Part shown: positions 41,022-50,660 of the stretch, piece after piece | How positions within the stretch are numbered: the stretch's first letter is position 1 | Layout of the letters: each line of letters starts with the position of its first letter | Assembly: GCA_938034875.1 (NCBI GenBank) | Contig: CALHND010000017.1 | Span: 75,906 to 139,905 of the forward strand | DNA from: an uncultured Clostridia bacterium | Lineage (GTDB): Bacteria > Bacillota > Clostridia > Oscillospirales > Acutalibacteraceae | Direction of reading: 5' to 3' | DNA: 64,000 nt | The notes under the pieces: generated by a model | The model's input: the letters and a program-made list of their open reading frames with translations, nothing else | Told to the model about the DNA's origin: nothing | Database searches by the model: none | Program-made: the position numbers and the translations under genes

Positions 41022-42122
41022 TTACGGCTTTCCGTATTTCTGAGCAAGTGCAAGATTCCTGTAATCGGGTTCAGACGAAACCTCTCTTATAAGCTTTACA
41101 AACTTAGGAAGTTGATACCGCTGATCTTCACTAAGCAATTCAATTTCTATTGTTGCCCTGTCATTCCAGAACGGATAAACATCAAGTTCGCAGTAGGTGC
41201 TGTTGTCAACAATGCAATATCTGTCTTTACTGATGACGCCTGTAACATACTGCCTTTGAGCAAGGTACGAGTCGTATTGTTCTTTTGAAATATAATTTTC
41301 AATTTCGATCCGCTTAATATCCGATATTTTGATTTTTACAGTTTTAATATATACAGCCTTGTCACCCTCTCCCCTTTTGCGGATTCTGAAATATCCTTCC
41401 TCGGGAGTAGTGAGGTATGCCTGTGTAATAGGAATTCTGCGACAGGTTTTTATGCTATTCAAAAATTCAATATCAGGATATTCAATCAAAAATTTTCTTT
41501 CAATTTCAAGCGGTTTCGGAATTCCGAGAAATGCGACAACCTCCTTGAGAAGTCTTTTCAGCTTAGTATCAAAGTCGGTCGAATTATCAATAATTCTCAG
41601 ATGCGGTGTGCCTGTCCACACAGCCATAACATCAGTGTCAACTTCTCTTGCTTTTTCAAGACTTTCTTCTCTGCGGAAAATATTAGTTTCTTTTCCGTAA
41701 TACTCTTCTGCACCGTCTGCAGAAGTAACAAGATGAAATACTGCGTCATAAGAATTTCGTATTACATCTTCATTCAAATTGTGGATACCTGCATACTTTG
41801 CAAACTCATCTTCCGTAACATATGCTCTGCTGTCAAGCAATCCTCTGTCAAAAAGCAAAACCGCCTTTTCACAATCCATATTTTTTGCAATTTGCGTTTT
41901 TTCATTCTCCTCAGCAAGCTGAATTTCAAACAGTTCTCTGTGAAATTCATAAGAGCCGACATTTTCGGGGGTTTTGCCCTCTCTAAACAATCTGCTTGCA
42001 ACCTCACCGATTGTAATTGTAGGAATATTAAGCTTTTTAAGCTCTTCACTGATATATTTCAATGCGGAAGTCTTGCCGCCGCATGGTCCTCCCGTAAATA
42101 CTATTTTTACAACTTCAGCCAT
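41022..42122 (-). CDS. P-loop ATPase with C-terminal CYTH domain
   Basis: 366 residues from ATG 42122 (GGGTGA 5 bases upstream; longer frame to 42164 possible). Residues 1-~200 are a nucleoside-kinase-like AAA domain: KIVFTGGPCGGKTSAL (Walker A) and VLLFDRGLLDSRAYVTEDEF. Residues ~206-366 start with LEIERKFLIEYPD, the CYTH signature (ExExK), continuing RRIPITQAYLTTPEEGYFRIRKRG. CYTH domains bind triphosphates and Mg2+. The AAA-CYTH order recalls eukaryotic TTD14-like proteins, whose bacterial relatives have no settled role. Monocistronic. Confidence 0.82.
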   Translation of the reverse strand: MAEVVKIVFTGGPCGGKTSALKYISEELKKLNIPTITIGEVASRLFREGKTPENVGSYEFHRELFEIQLAEENEKTQIAKNMDCEKAVLLFDRGLLDSRAYVTEDEFAKYAGIHNLNEDVIRNSYDAVFHLVTSADGAEEYYGKETNIFRREESLEKAREVDTDVMAVWTGTPHLRIIDNSTDFDTKLKRLLKEVVAFLGIPKPLEIERKFLIEYPDIEFLNSIKTCRRIPITQAYLTTPEEGYFRIRKRGEGDKAVYIKTVKIKISDIKRIEIENYISKEQYDSYLAQRQYVTGVISKDRYCIVDNSTYCELDVYPFWNDRATIEIELLSEDQRYQLPKFVKLIREVSSEPDYRNLALAQKYGKP

Positions 42123-42321
42123 AAAATCACCCATGTAACTTAATAAATTAAGTATATATCCCAACAGCTATTTTTTTATTCTGTAGAAGAACATTGTTGT
42201 TTGTTTTGCCCTTTAAAAGATAATATCGGCAAAATGAAAGTTTCTTATGCAGTAAAATTCATATTATACATTAAAAAGCGTATAAATTAACATAAAAATG
42301 GTGAAATATGCTGTTATAACA

Positions 42322-42351
42322 TTGACAAGTTGCGTGTTAAAGTGCTAAAAT
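42322..42351 (+). promoter_or_regulatory. Promoter of ilvE
   Basis: TTGACA (42322-42327) and TAAAAT (42346-42351), 18-base spacer, ~48 bases before the start. No T-box or leader peptide is evident. Confidence 0.6.
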
Positions 42352-42398
42352 ATGTGTATAACCAATGAGGTTTTTTCTTATATTGAAAGGAAGTATTT

Positions 42399-43427
42399 AT
42401 GATGGAAAAGCAGAATATTGACTGGGCAAACATTGGCTTCGGTTATATGCCCATCGGTGAAAGATTTGTAGCTAATTATAAAGACGGTAAGTGGGACAAC
42501 GGCAGTATGACAGCCGACACCACAATTACTATCAGCGAATGTGCAGGCGTTTTGCAGTATGCTCAGACTTGCTTTGAGGGTATGAAAGCGTACACTACCT
42601 GTGACGGCAGAATTGTTGTGTTCAGACCTGACCTTAACGGACAGAGAATGGAAGACAGCTGTAAGCGTCTTGAGATGCCTGTATTTCCAAAAGAGAAGTT
42701 TGTTGAGGCTGTTTGCAATGTTGTTAAGGCGAATGCAGATTATGTTCCTCCGTACGGCACAGGCGCAACACTTTATATTCGCCCGTATATGTTCGGCAGC
42801 GGTCCTGTAATCGGTGTTAAGCCGTCGGCAGAATATCAGTTCAGAGTATTTACTACTCCTGTAGGTCCTTACTTCAAGGGCGGTGCAAAGCCTATTACAA
42901 TTAAGGTTTCAGACTTTGACAGAGCTGCTCCTCACGGCACAGGTCACATCAAGGCAGGACTTAACTATGCAATGAGCCTTCACGCTATTGTTACCGCTCA
43001 TGCAGAAGGTTTTGATGAAAATATGTATCTTGACGCCGCTACAAGAACTAAGGTTGAAGAAACAGGCGGTGCTAACTTTATTTTTGTAACAAAGGATAAC
43101 AAGGTTGTTACTCCAAAGTCTAACAGCATTCTCCCCTCAATTACCCGCCGTTCACTTATGTATGTTGCTGAGCATTATCTTGGTCTTGAGGTTGAAGAAA
43201 GAGAAGTTTACTTTGACGAAGTTAAGGACTTTGCAGAATGCGGTCTTTGCGGTACAGCTGCCGTAATCTCACCTGTCGGCAAAATTAACGACCACGGCAA
43301 GGAAATTTGTTTCCCGAGCGGTATGGATGAAATGGGTCCGATTACAAAGAAGCTTTACGATACACTTACAGGTATTCAGATGGGCAGAATCGAAGCTCCC
43401 GAAGGCTGGATTAAGGAAATCAAGTAA
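42399..43427 (+). CDS. ilvE: Branched-chain amino acid aminotransferase
   Basis: 342 residues, the longer eukaryote-like BCAT type. CFEGMKAYTTCDGRIVVFRP near residue 55-75, TLYIRPYMFGSGP, and GTGHIKAGLNYAMSL carrying the likely PLP Lys (the GTGGxKxGxNY pattern). EETGGANFIFV and CGTAAVISPVGKI are typical. It transaminates Leu/Ile/Val with 2-oxoglutarate. AGGAAG lies 5 bases before ATG 42399 (a second ATG follows at once). Arginine codons here are mostly AGA (9 AGA against 4 CGN by hand count), unlike the arg operon. Confidence 0.94.
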   Translation: MMEKQNIDWANIGFGYMPIGERFVANYKDGKWDNGSMTADTTITISECAGVLQYAQTCFEGMKAYTTCDGRIVVFRPDLNGQRMEDSCKRLEMPVFPKEKFVEAVCNVVKANADYVPPYGTGATLYIRPYMFGSGPVIGVKPSAEYQFRVFTTPVGPYFKGGAKPITIKVSDFDRAAPHGTGHIKAGLNYAMSLHAIVTAHAEGFDENMYLDAATRTKVEETGGANFIFVTKDNKVVTPKSNSILPSITRRSLMYVAEHYLGLEVEEREVYFDEVKDFAECGLCGTAAVISPVGKINDHGKEICFPSGMDEMGPITKKLYDTLTGIQMGRIEAPEGWIKEIK

Positions 43428-43446
43428 TCAATTTTATACATATAAC

Positions 43447-43480
43447 AAGACGGTCTGCGAGAACAGACCGTCTTTTATTT
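43447..43480. terminator. Shared terminator of ilvE and HprK-like gene
   Basis: aagacggtctg / cagaccgtctt stem with CGAGAA-type loop and T run; between convergent genes. Confidence 0.8.
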
Positions 43481-44188
43481 GCAGTTTTTAATTATATTGT
43501 TGTATGCAACATCTACGGCACACTCATCTGTATTACAATGTAACACATAAAATTTTGTATGCCGAATAAGATTATCGAGATTTGAGAGCAAAGACATTCC
43601 GTCTGACTTATTCACAAATTTGACAGTTGATTTGTAGAGTCTTTGTACAATCTCATTTGTGTCGGGAATTGTAACAAAATTATCGTCTGAGCGTTCTATG
43701 AATATTATAGCGCCTACAGGAACGGTTTCGTTGTTAGCAATTCCGCTTCCGCCGTCAAACGGAGTTCCGCAGCATAGCGGGACTTCGTTTTTAATTTTCA
43801 CAACAGGCTTATCGTCATTGAGAATATGAGCTTTTGAGCCGAATCTTTTCAGCCACATCTTTGTATGAGTGGATTTGCCGACACCCGAATCGGCGGAAAA
43901 CAAATACGCTTTTCCGTCAAAAACAAGTGCTGAGGAATGCACAAGCATAGCGCCACGGTGAATTATTTTGCGGTTAAAAATTGACGCCGTTGCAAATTCT
44001 TCGGCTTCATCAATGGTTGAACCTTCAACCATACGGCTCAACAGGGAATTTAAGTATGAGGCTGACGGTATGGCAGAAAAATCTGCACTTCTCTCCCCTT
44101 CATACAAAAACGGTTCGCACAATTTTTTTAAGTAATCAAATTTTGGTTCAATTTCAACGATAAAATCAGCTATTAAGTATTTTGGCAA
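43475..44188 (-). CDS. HPr kinase-like P-loop ATPase
   Basis: 237 residues from TTG 44188, with GGAGG 5 bases upstream. The HprK-type C-domain is visible: LVHSSALVFDGKAYLFSADS, Walker A DSGVGKSTHTKMW (100-112), HILNDDKPVV (121-130) and CCGTPFDGG. The N-terminal domain and C-terminal helix of true HPr kinase are absent. Short relatives with GVGKSTHT..W and NDDKP are often found with small modified-peptide genes; the lasso-peptide kinase of the paeninodin locus is of this kind (recollection). It follows the dockerin gene by 54 bases, across a hairpin. It could phosphorylate a peptide or protein encoded in this locus (inference). Confidence 0.75.
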   Translation of the reverse strand: MPKYLIADFIVEIEPKFDYLKKLCEPFLYEGERSADFSAIPSASYLNSLLSRMVEGSTIDEAEEFATASIFNRKIIHRGAMLVHSSALVFDGKAYLFSADSGVGKSTHTKMWLKRFGSKAHILNDDKPVVKIKNEVPLCCGTPFDGGSGIANNETVPVGAIIFIERSDDNFVTIPDTNEIVQRLYKSTVKFVNKSDGMSLLSNLDNLIRHTKFYVLHCNTDECAVDVAYNNIIKNCK

Positions 44189-44203
44189 AGCGTCCTCCGA
44201 AAT

Positions 44204-44237
44204 AAAACAGACTCACAAAAAGTGAGCCTGTTTTTTT
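44204..44237 (-). terminator. Hairpin/terminator between dockerin and HprK-like genes
   Basis: aaacaggctcac / gtgagtctgttt on the minus strand with TTTTATTT after it. A partial terminator would lower HprK-like expression relative to the upstream genes. Confidence 0.65.
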
Positions 44238-44242
44238 ATTGG

Positions 44243-45109
44243 TTAGTTTAAATGAACGATAAACTTCTGAATTTCTGTTGCGTCAACTACCGTGATGTCA
44301 CCGTCGTTGTTATAATCGGCAAGATGTTTTTGTTCTGCCGAAAGTTCAACAATACCGACAACATACTTCTGCACAAGAGTTGCATCTAAAATATTAATCC
44401 CGCCATCCATATTAACATCACCGACATCATAAGCAGAAATGCCCTCAAACGGAATATTGTTAGCCTTTGCATATTCCTCAGCATAAGAACCGTAACTGCC
44501 CTTGATTGTTACATTCGGAGAGTTTCTGAAAGCGTTAGAAGCAATAGAAGTCACGGATGTAGGAATATACACCTCAGATAATGATTTACAGCTTCCAAAA
44601 GCAAATCTTTCAATTGATTTTACGGAATCGGGAAGATCAATACCAGTCAGTGAAGAACAGCCATAAAAACACTGTTCTGTAATTTTATTTACTCTTGCAT
44701 ACAATCCGATTTGAGTCAATGCCGTGCAATTTTGAAAAGAGCCAAAATCGAAGGAATTAATCCAATATGGTAAAACAATTGATTTGACATTTGAACAACC
44801 TGAAAATGATAAATAACCAACGGAGCGAAGATATTTTGCATTTGTAAAATCAATAGATGTAATATTCCCGTTATTTATAAATGAATAATCAGCTATTGAC
44901 CTAACATTATAATTATCTAATCTATCGGGAAAAACAAGCTCTGTTTTGTTGTCATTACAACCGTAAACAGTAGCATTATATTTATCATCCGGAAGATAGT
45001 AAAAGCCGTCCGATGTAAGGTATGTTGCGGCAAAGCATTGTTGCACAGCGGTTAACACAATTAAAGCAACCACAGAAAAGCATAAAAATGTCTTTTTAAA
45101 TTTAATCAT
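44243..45109 (-). CDS. Secreted BspA-like leucine-rich repeat protein with dockerin
   Basis: 288 residues from ATG 45109 (AGGTGA 6 bases upstream). A signal peptide ends near AAVQQCFA. Residues ~30-215 hold LRR_5/BspA repeats (CSNVKSIVLPYWINSF, CSSLTGIDLPDSVKSIE, CKSLSEVYIPTSVTSIA). Residues ~225-288 are a type I dockerin with two calcium loops, GDVNMDGGINILDATL and ADYNNDGDITVVDATE. A dockerin attaches the protein to a cohesin on a scaffoldin or cell surface; the repeats may bind another protein or surface. No catalytic domain. Lies 59 bases after the 48-residue peptide gene. Confidence 0.9.
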   Translation of the reverse strand: MIKFKKTFLCFSVVALIVLTAVQQCFAATYLTSDGFYYLPDDKYNATVYGCNDNKTELVFPDRLDNYNVRSIADYSFINNGNITSIDFTNAKYLRSVGYLSFSGCSNVKSIVLPYWINSFDFGSFQNCTALTQIGLYARVNKITEQCFYGCSSLTGIDLPDSVKSIERFAFGSCKSLSEVYIPTSVTSIASNAFRNSPNVTIKGSYGSYAEEYAKANNIPFEGISAYDVGDVNMDGGINILDATLVQKYVVGIVELSAEQKHLADYNNDGDITVVDATEIQKFIVHLN

Positions 45110-45128
45110 AATAATCACCTGAAAGCGG

Positions 45129-45157
45129 GCAGAGCAGTATATAAAACACTGCTCTGC
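45129..45157 (-). other. Stem-loop between peptide and dockerin genes
   Basis: gcagagcagt / actgctctgc, 10-base perfect stem with a 9-base loop and no T run after it on the minus strand. It is more likely an mRNA stability or processing element than a terminator. Confidence 0.5.
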
Positions 45158-45168
45158 ACAAATTTCAC

Positions 45169-45315
45169 TTAAGCACCCATATCACCATTATCGTTGCCAT
45201 CATTACCGGCTGATCCTGTATCTTCCGGATTACTCGGATGAATATAATCAGTAAGCAAAGTTTCAAAATCAAATCTTACGAGATCAATAACGGGTGTTTC
45301 ATAATTTTTTTTCAT
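45169..45315 (-). CDS. 48-residue acidic peptide, possible modified-peptide precursor
   Basis: ATG 45315 lies 17 bases after the stop of the giant gene with AAAGGGA 6 bases upstream. The peptide reads MKKNYETPVIDLVRFDFETL, then a Pro/Asp/Gly/Asn-rich tail ending NGDMGA. The form MKKxYxxPxIxxxxF, with an ordered leader-like start and a low-complexity core-like tail, resembles many short unannotated Firmicutes peptides found near modification genes. No Cys, few Ser/Thr, one Tyr in the tail. It is probably expressed with the giant, dockerin and HprK-like genes. Its function is unknown; it could equally be a small partner or regulatory peptide. Confidence 0.65.
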   Translation of the reverse strand: MKKNYETPVIDLVRFDFETLLTDYIHPSNPEDTGSAGNDGNDNGDMGA

Positions 45316-45332
45316 AAACTTTCCCTTTCTAA

Positions 45333-48300
45333 TCATTGCTGAGGTACATAAGTCTTATTACCGATATCATTCAGGTTAATAACTACAGGTGTTTTTGAAA
45401 GAGTAACCTGGTTATCTGCAATTACATAAGAATACACCTGAACATAATATGACTGGTTAGCCTCAGAATTTTTGAATCCGTAGTAAGATGTAATTCTGTT
45501 CTTGTTGTCAAGATCTGCTATACGGATTGAATTTACAATAACATTTTTCTTAGCATCATCATTATCAGAACTTGTTACTGAAACAGCCTTTTTAGCGGTT
45601 ACAGATGTTGATTGATGTTCTACAGTACCGCCGTTTGTTGCATTTTCTGAAATAGCCTTTTTAAGTTCTGTTTCATCAACGGTATAGTTACCGTCTGTTT
45701 TACTGCCGACAACCATAGCGTATCCGACTTTAATGTTATTACCGGAGTATTTATTCAACAGGTAGCCATTATGATTAAACATAAGGTTAAAGTCAGCATA
45801 CAAACGATCGTATTCTGTACCTGCCAAGCTGTAAGAACCAGTATCATCTTTACCTGATACCGTATCATTCCAATGGTTGCGAGAGTACTGTAAGAAGTTA
45901 ATTGACGAATCTGTTGACTCATCTTTATGAGTACCGCCAACACCATAAACAGCAACTACAATATAGTTGTCATAACCGGTATAAGCAAAATTCTGACCGT
46001 ATGCTTTAGTTACAAACTCTTTATCCTTTGTCATTACATACCAGAAACTAAAGTCACCGTTTTTATTTCTATATGCCTCCGGCAAACCTTCAACATCGGC
46101 TGTCATACCTGTATCTTTGGCTGAAATATATGAACCGTCTTTAAAGAATCTGTTACCAAAAATTGTTGTAATATTTTCAGTAGGAGAATCCGAGTCAACA
46201 TAGAATGTAGCAGTAACATTTCTGTCATCAACCTGTGTAGCCGTAATATCAGCAGTTAAAGTTCCGTCGGCTTTAGAACCAAATGTAATTTTATTAGAAT
46301 CCCATGTGATATTCTGTTTAAAATTGGATTCAAACGGAGCTTTTGCCATTACAAATGACTCACTGAGTTTAGTCTTAGTACAACCATAATTGGTAATATC
46401 ATCCGCAGTTAATGTGTCGGATACCTTATACACCTTTGGACCGTACAAACGAGTATTGAATGTATATTTGATCTCGTACTTAACACTACCAAGCGAAAGC
46501 AGTGAGTAGTAGTTCAATACCTTAATATTTTGCTGGTGATCAGTTGACTCTTTATCAAACAAATATTCGTCAACATCAAATGAAATTTCAGCTTTGTAGG
46601 TATTGTTAGTTGCATCATTTGTTACGGTAACAGCAGGCACTACACCTGTTTCTGTATTCACCAGCTTAATAAAATCTTTTGAATAGGAATAGAAATCAGT
46701 AAATGTAGTAGCCTCACCGGGTACTGTTTTCAAAGTAATTTTAATCTTATTGCCCTGATTATATGTAATATAGGCATTGGAAACAGTAATATCACTTGTG
46801 GTTTCGTCATAAGAATGAATTACTTTACCTGTTTTGTCAAGAACATCAACTGACACATAACACTCACCAAGACCTGTCGTATCGGGATGAAGCTTATGAG
46901 AAATTGTAAGTGAGCCTGACGGAGCCTTAATAAATCTTGCAACATAAACATCGTTGTTGTCCTGCGGAACAGAAACGATGTTCTCAACAGTAGATGTAAG
47001 CGGTGAATATTTACCTTCACTCAAAAGATACCAACCGACAAATATGTACTGCGATGCATGGTCGGTATTAGCAATAATATCAAAAGTATTGTCTGAACCT
47101 GTCTGACCTTTTGCTTCAGTTTTTTTATAGTATTCATCATTGGTAAAATAAGCACTTGTTCCGGTTGTCAGACCTGTGTATTTGCTGCTGTCATAACCAT
47201 CCTTTGTATAATCAACTTCACCGTCCTGATAATAGTCACGGAAGAAGTTGGTGCCGAGTTTGCCACTGAAATCATCCAAAGTGTTAGCATATTCAATTAC
47301 CGTATGAGCAGTAACATTGAGGTTATCTTCCGAATAATACCAACGACCGTCGTTTCTGAACGCATTTTCATTCTTATTAGGTCGTCCTTCGATAGAATTT
47401 TTCCTCTCAATGGTCTGTTCATATGTAATCTTAACAGGAACACCGTCAGCGCCGGCATCCGTAAATGCCTTATACGCCTCGGCATCTGAACTTGCGCTCA
47501 GAGAAGTATCGCCAGCAGAATATGTTTTTGTATCGGCAAGAATATCTTCATATTTGTTATAGAGAAGCGATGATGAAGAAATTACATCAACAAGTGAATA
47601 GCTTGTTACATTGCCTGTGTCTTTATCCGGCTTATAAACCGCCCAACGAGTTGCGTAGTAACCAAAATATGTCTGTTCATAACCGTTAGAGATTACTCTC
47701 CAAGGATTTTTCTTTCCGGCATCAGAAGAAGCGTCAACTTTTTTATTATAAAGGTCAACCTTGTTGCCATAGAAGTCGGTAAGATCTTCCCAACCATTTT
47801 TATATACATTTTCCATATCTTCGGCTGAAATGGTTTTAGGATATGTCTCGCTTGTTTTATCACCCTTATTGGTTGAATAATCACCGAAATTGTTGTAACC
47901 AGAATCGTCGGAAGGTACATACTTAAAGGAGAAAATAATCTCCTGCGACTTTCTTTCAGTTGAACCGCTGATTTTTTGTTCATAAATCTTTAAAAAGTCG
48001 TTGTAGTCATATGTCTGTCTATTACCCAAAGAAGATACTAAACCCATATGAACATCATCATAATAATAATTGTTAAGTGTAACGCCGGCTATATGACCAC
48101 CGTTATATGTAATCGGCAAATCAACATAGCAACGACCACCGCTCACAAGCATTGGCTGACCCGGATAATTGGAAAATACATCACCGGTACCGCCGCTGTA
48201 ATACGGATAAACGGCTATTGTATTACCCCAATCCTTCTTAACAGTATCATCAAAGCCCGTAACATAAAATCTTACGGTTTCTGTATCAGCAGATGTTTTG

Positions 48301-50660
48301 TAGAAGTAAACAGGAGTAACCTCAATTGTATCAGTCAGCTTTGTTGTAGACTTAACATAATAGTCGAATGAATATTCGTTGCTCTCCGTATTGGTTGTCT
48401 TTGGAAGATATGTTTCACCGTCAACACACCAACCTGCAAGATAATATTCCTGATCAGTCACTGTTGTAGTAACAGTGAGCTTAACCTCATCCTTTATATT
48501 ATCTTCTGAAAGGTAAGCAATTTGCCACGATGAAGAAGATTTGGTGTCAACATCAACATCATATTTAGTCGTATCATAAGAAATGGTTGTAGTTCCTTTA
48601 GTATGCATATTATTGGCATACTGTTTATCCGTTCTGCATGAACCGTTCTTAGCATAAAGCTTTGCTCCGTTATGAACTTTTACGACCGGAGTAACCTGAT
48701 AGTTCTTAGTTCCCTCATTATAAGAAATTGATAAGGATACAAGTTCACCGCTATACCGGAACATACCGTAATAGTTACCGCCGTATTCTCTTGGTTCGGT
48801 TTTTACATTATCCTCTTCATGACCATTTGAATAACCGTTTACAGTAAAACCATTATAATTGTAGTGTAAGTCACCCGAGTTTAACCGATCGTTTGATGAA
48901 GGAATTTTTTTAGTCACAGCAAAACGATACCAAGTATTTTCCTTAAAAAGCGATGGATTAAGGTCTGCTGTATATATTTTTTTGCCATTTCCGTCTGTTG
49001 AAGAATAAGTCTTGGCACCATCTGTCCAATCTTCTATTTTTTCACCTTCTCCCCAAGCAAGGAAATGATCCGTAGATACAGTACTCTGTGCAAAAGAAGC
49101 AGAAACCGTAATATTATCAGTCGGATAAATAGTTGCTGTAGCTGATGTCATAGAACCGTCAGCAACAGTATAGCAATCCTCAGGAGTGATTGACCAAGAA
49201 ATGAAAGAATAGGAATCATTAGGAGTTGCAACAAGTGTTACCGGAGTACCTTCTGTCACAGTTATTTCACTTGAATTATCGTTTGCTTTAACGGAACCGT
49301 TTGTTATATTGTTTGCGATTGTAACTTTACATTCCTTCGCTTTACGGAATGTTACATTTGTTACGGTAACATCCTGATCAGGCATTATAAATGTTGCGAT
49401 GTTGCCACTTACGGTGGTTGCAATCGATTTATTGTCAGCACCTTCAACAGTTACCTTGTCAAGAACTTCGCCACTTGTAGGAGTTGCAGTAACAGTAACC
49501 GTTTCGCCGGCTGTAGCTGTTTTCCTATCAACAGACGCTGATACACCCTCTTCTACATTAACTTTATGAGAAAGTGCTGTTGTATACCAAAGCTTATATT
49601 CGTTATTTCTTGTATCAAGCCAAAATGTTGCTTTTGTACTCGTATCATTACTTTTAATATAAATCAAATTTTTAACATCGGTATTTTTTATTTCAGCAAG
49701 ATTAGCTTTTTGACCTTGTGCTGTCAATGCTAAAGCATCGTCGCTCGATTCATCATTACCATAGTAAAGCGCACCACCCAATGATGTACGAACATAAAAA
49801 TACTGCAATAAGTCGTTTCTTTTTTCAGACCAAGCATCAGGTGTTTGATTTGATTCATATTTATAAAGACCGTCTATTTCAGTTTCGACAAATTGGTACG
49901 AAGTATCAGTACTATCAGGTGCAATCCACTCACTATTTTTCTGTGCCTGTTTAACACGACCACCTAAGTAATATTTAACAGAATCAGTAACTGTAACTGT
50001 AAAACTAACCTCGGTGCTTGTGACAGGCGAAAAACCCTCAGCTGATACAGTAACTGTATACTTATAAGTGCCAGCTACAGTCGGGGTTACAGTAAGAGAA
50101 TTGTCAGCATTCTTTTCTTCAGTTGCTGTGCCATCAGATGTCTTTTTATAAGCATAAGTAAGATTATCCGATTTTGCACTACTTACTGTAGGTGTAAGAG
50201 TAACGGGTTTTCCTACTTTTACAGATGTAGGATTAGCTGTAAGTGTTACGCTATCAGCAACTTTTTTTACTGTCTTTTCTACTTTAAGATCAGTACCATT
50301 TTCAGCACCGTCTTTAACGGAGATTCTGTAATCACCAATTTCAGATATAGTATAGTTGCCACCAGAAGCACCGAAACTAGTATCCCATTTACCATCGACA
50401 CGAGCTTTAAATTCACTCGACTGTGTAATGGTAATGTCTAAATACCAATTACCTGTTGTTTCATCAAAAGTAAAAGGATACTCAGTTGAATCCCACTTAG
50501 TGTTACCGTTAATATTACCAACAAGATTAACGCTATTAAATTTCTTAGTGACAGCATTAACTGTTGAAACAGTGCCGATAAGCATTGTTGACAGAAGCAT
50601 CATTACCGCAAGGATGACGGAAACAGTGCTTCTGCCTAAATGAGAAATTTTTGTTTTCAT
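45333..50660 (-). CDS. Giant secreted multi-domain protein, possible polysaccharide-binding surface protein
   Basis: 1775 residues from ATG 50660 (GGAGG upstream; the longer ATG lies inside the Shine-Dalgarno). Signal peptide of ~37 residues (VSVILAVMMLLSTMLIGTV, then NA). Residues ~45-135 contain FKARVDGKWDTSFGASGGN, resembling X25-type starch-binding modules. ~140-225 is Ig-like (TPTVAGTYKYTVTVSAEG). ~370-520 carry InlB/Big-like repeats (GETVTVTATPTSGEVLDKV). The rest is Tyr/Asn/Thr-rich beta structure, unrecognised. There is no dockerin, LPxTG or SLH anchor and no catalytic motif. It heads a locus with a 48-residue peptide, a dockerin/LRR protein and an HprK-like ATPase. Adhesion or glycan capture is plausible but unproven. 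Confidence 0.7.
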   Translation of the reverse strand: MKTKISHLGRSTVSVILAVMMLLSTMLIGTVSTVNAVTKKFNSVNLVGNINGNTKWDSTEYPFTFDETTGNWYLDITITQSSEFKARVDGKWDTSFGASGGNYTISEIGDYRISVKDGAENGTDLKVEKTVKKVADSVTLTANPTSVKVGKPVTLTPTVSSAKSDNLTYAYKKTSDGTATEEKNADNSLTVTPTVAGTYKYTVTVSAEGFSPVTSTEVSFTVTVTDSVKYYLGGRVKQAQKNSEWIAPDSTDTSYQFVETEIDGLYKYESNQTPDAWSEKRNDLLQYFYVRTSLGGALYYGNDESSDDALALTAQGQKANLAEIKNTDVKNLIYIKSNDTSTKATFWLDTRNNEYKLWYTTALSHKVNVEEGVSASVDRKTATAGETVTVTATPTSGEVLDKVTVEGADNKSIATTVSGNIATFIMPDQDVTVTNVTFRKAKECKVTIANNITNGSVKANDNSSEITVTEGTPVTLVATPNDSYSFISWSITPEDCYTVADGSMTSATATIYPTDNITVSASFAQSTVSTDHFLAWGEGEKIEDWTDGAKTYSSTDGNGKKIYTADLNPSLFKENTWYRFAVTKKIPSSNDRLNSGDLHYNYNGFTVNGYSNGHEEDNVKTEPREYGGNYYGMFRYSGELVSLSISYNEGTKNYQVTPVVKVHNGAKLYAKNGSCRTDKQYANNMHTKGTTTISYDTTKYDVDVDTKSSSSWQIAYLSEDNIKDEVKLTVTTTVTDQEYYLAGWCVDGETYLPKTTNTESNEYSFDYYVKSTTKLTDTIEVTPVYFYKTSADTETVRFYVTGFDDTVKKDWGNTIAVYPYYSGGTGDVFSNYPGQPMLVSGGRCYVDLPITYNGGHIAGVTLNNYYYDDVHMGLVSSLGNRQTYDYNDFLKIYEQKISGSTERKSQEIIFSFKYVPSDDSGYNNFGDYSTNKGDKTSETYPKTISAEDMENVYKNGWEDLTDFYGNKVDLYNKKVDASSDAGKKNPWRVISNGYEQTYFGYYATRWAVYKPDKDTGNVTSYSLVDVISSSSLLYNKYEDILADTKTYSAGDTSLSASSDAEAYKAFTDAGADGVPVKITYEQTIERKNSIEGRPNKNENAFRNDGRWYYSEDNLNVTAHTVIEYANTLDDFSGKLGTNFFRDYYQDGEVDYTKDGYDSSKYTGLTTGTSAYFTNDEYYKKTEAKGQTGSDNTFDIIANTDHASQYIFVGWYLLSEGKYSPLTSTVENIVSVPQDNNDVYVARFIKAPSGSLTISHKLHPDTTGLGECYVSVDVLDKTGKVIHSYDETTSDITVSNAYITYNQGNKIKITLKTVPGEATTFTDFYSYSKDFIKLVNTETGVVPAVTVTNDATNNTYKAEISFDVDEYLFDKESTDHQQNIKVLNYYSLLSLGSVKYEIKYTFNTRLYGPKVYKVSDTLTADDITNYGCTKTKLSESFVMAKAPFESNFKQNITWDSNKITFGSKADGTLTADITATQVDDRNVTATFYVDSDSPTENITTIFGNRFFKDGSYISAKDTGMTADVEGLPEAYRNKNGDFSFWYVMTKDKEFVTKAYGQNFAYTGYDNYIVVAVYGVGGTHKDESTDSSINFLQYSRNHWNDTVSGKDDTGSYSLAGTEYDRLYADFNLMFNHNGYLLNKYSGNNIKVGYAMVVGSKTDGNYTVDETELKKAISENATNGGTVEHQSTSVTAKKAVSVTSSDNDDAKKNVIVNSIRIADLDNKNRITSYYGFKNSEANQSYYVQVYSYVIADNQVTLSKTPVVINLNDIGNKTYVPQQ

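Noticed and set aside
45129..45157. Terminator after the 48-residue peptide gene
   Set aside because: No T run follows the stem on the minus strand.
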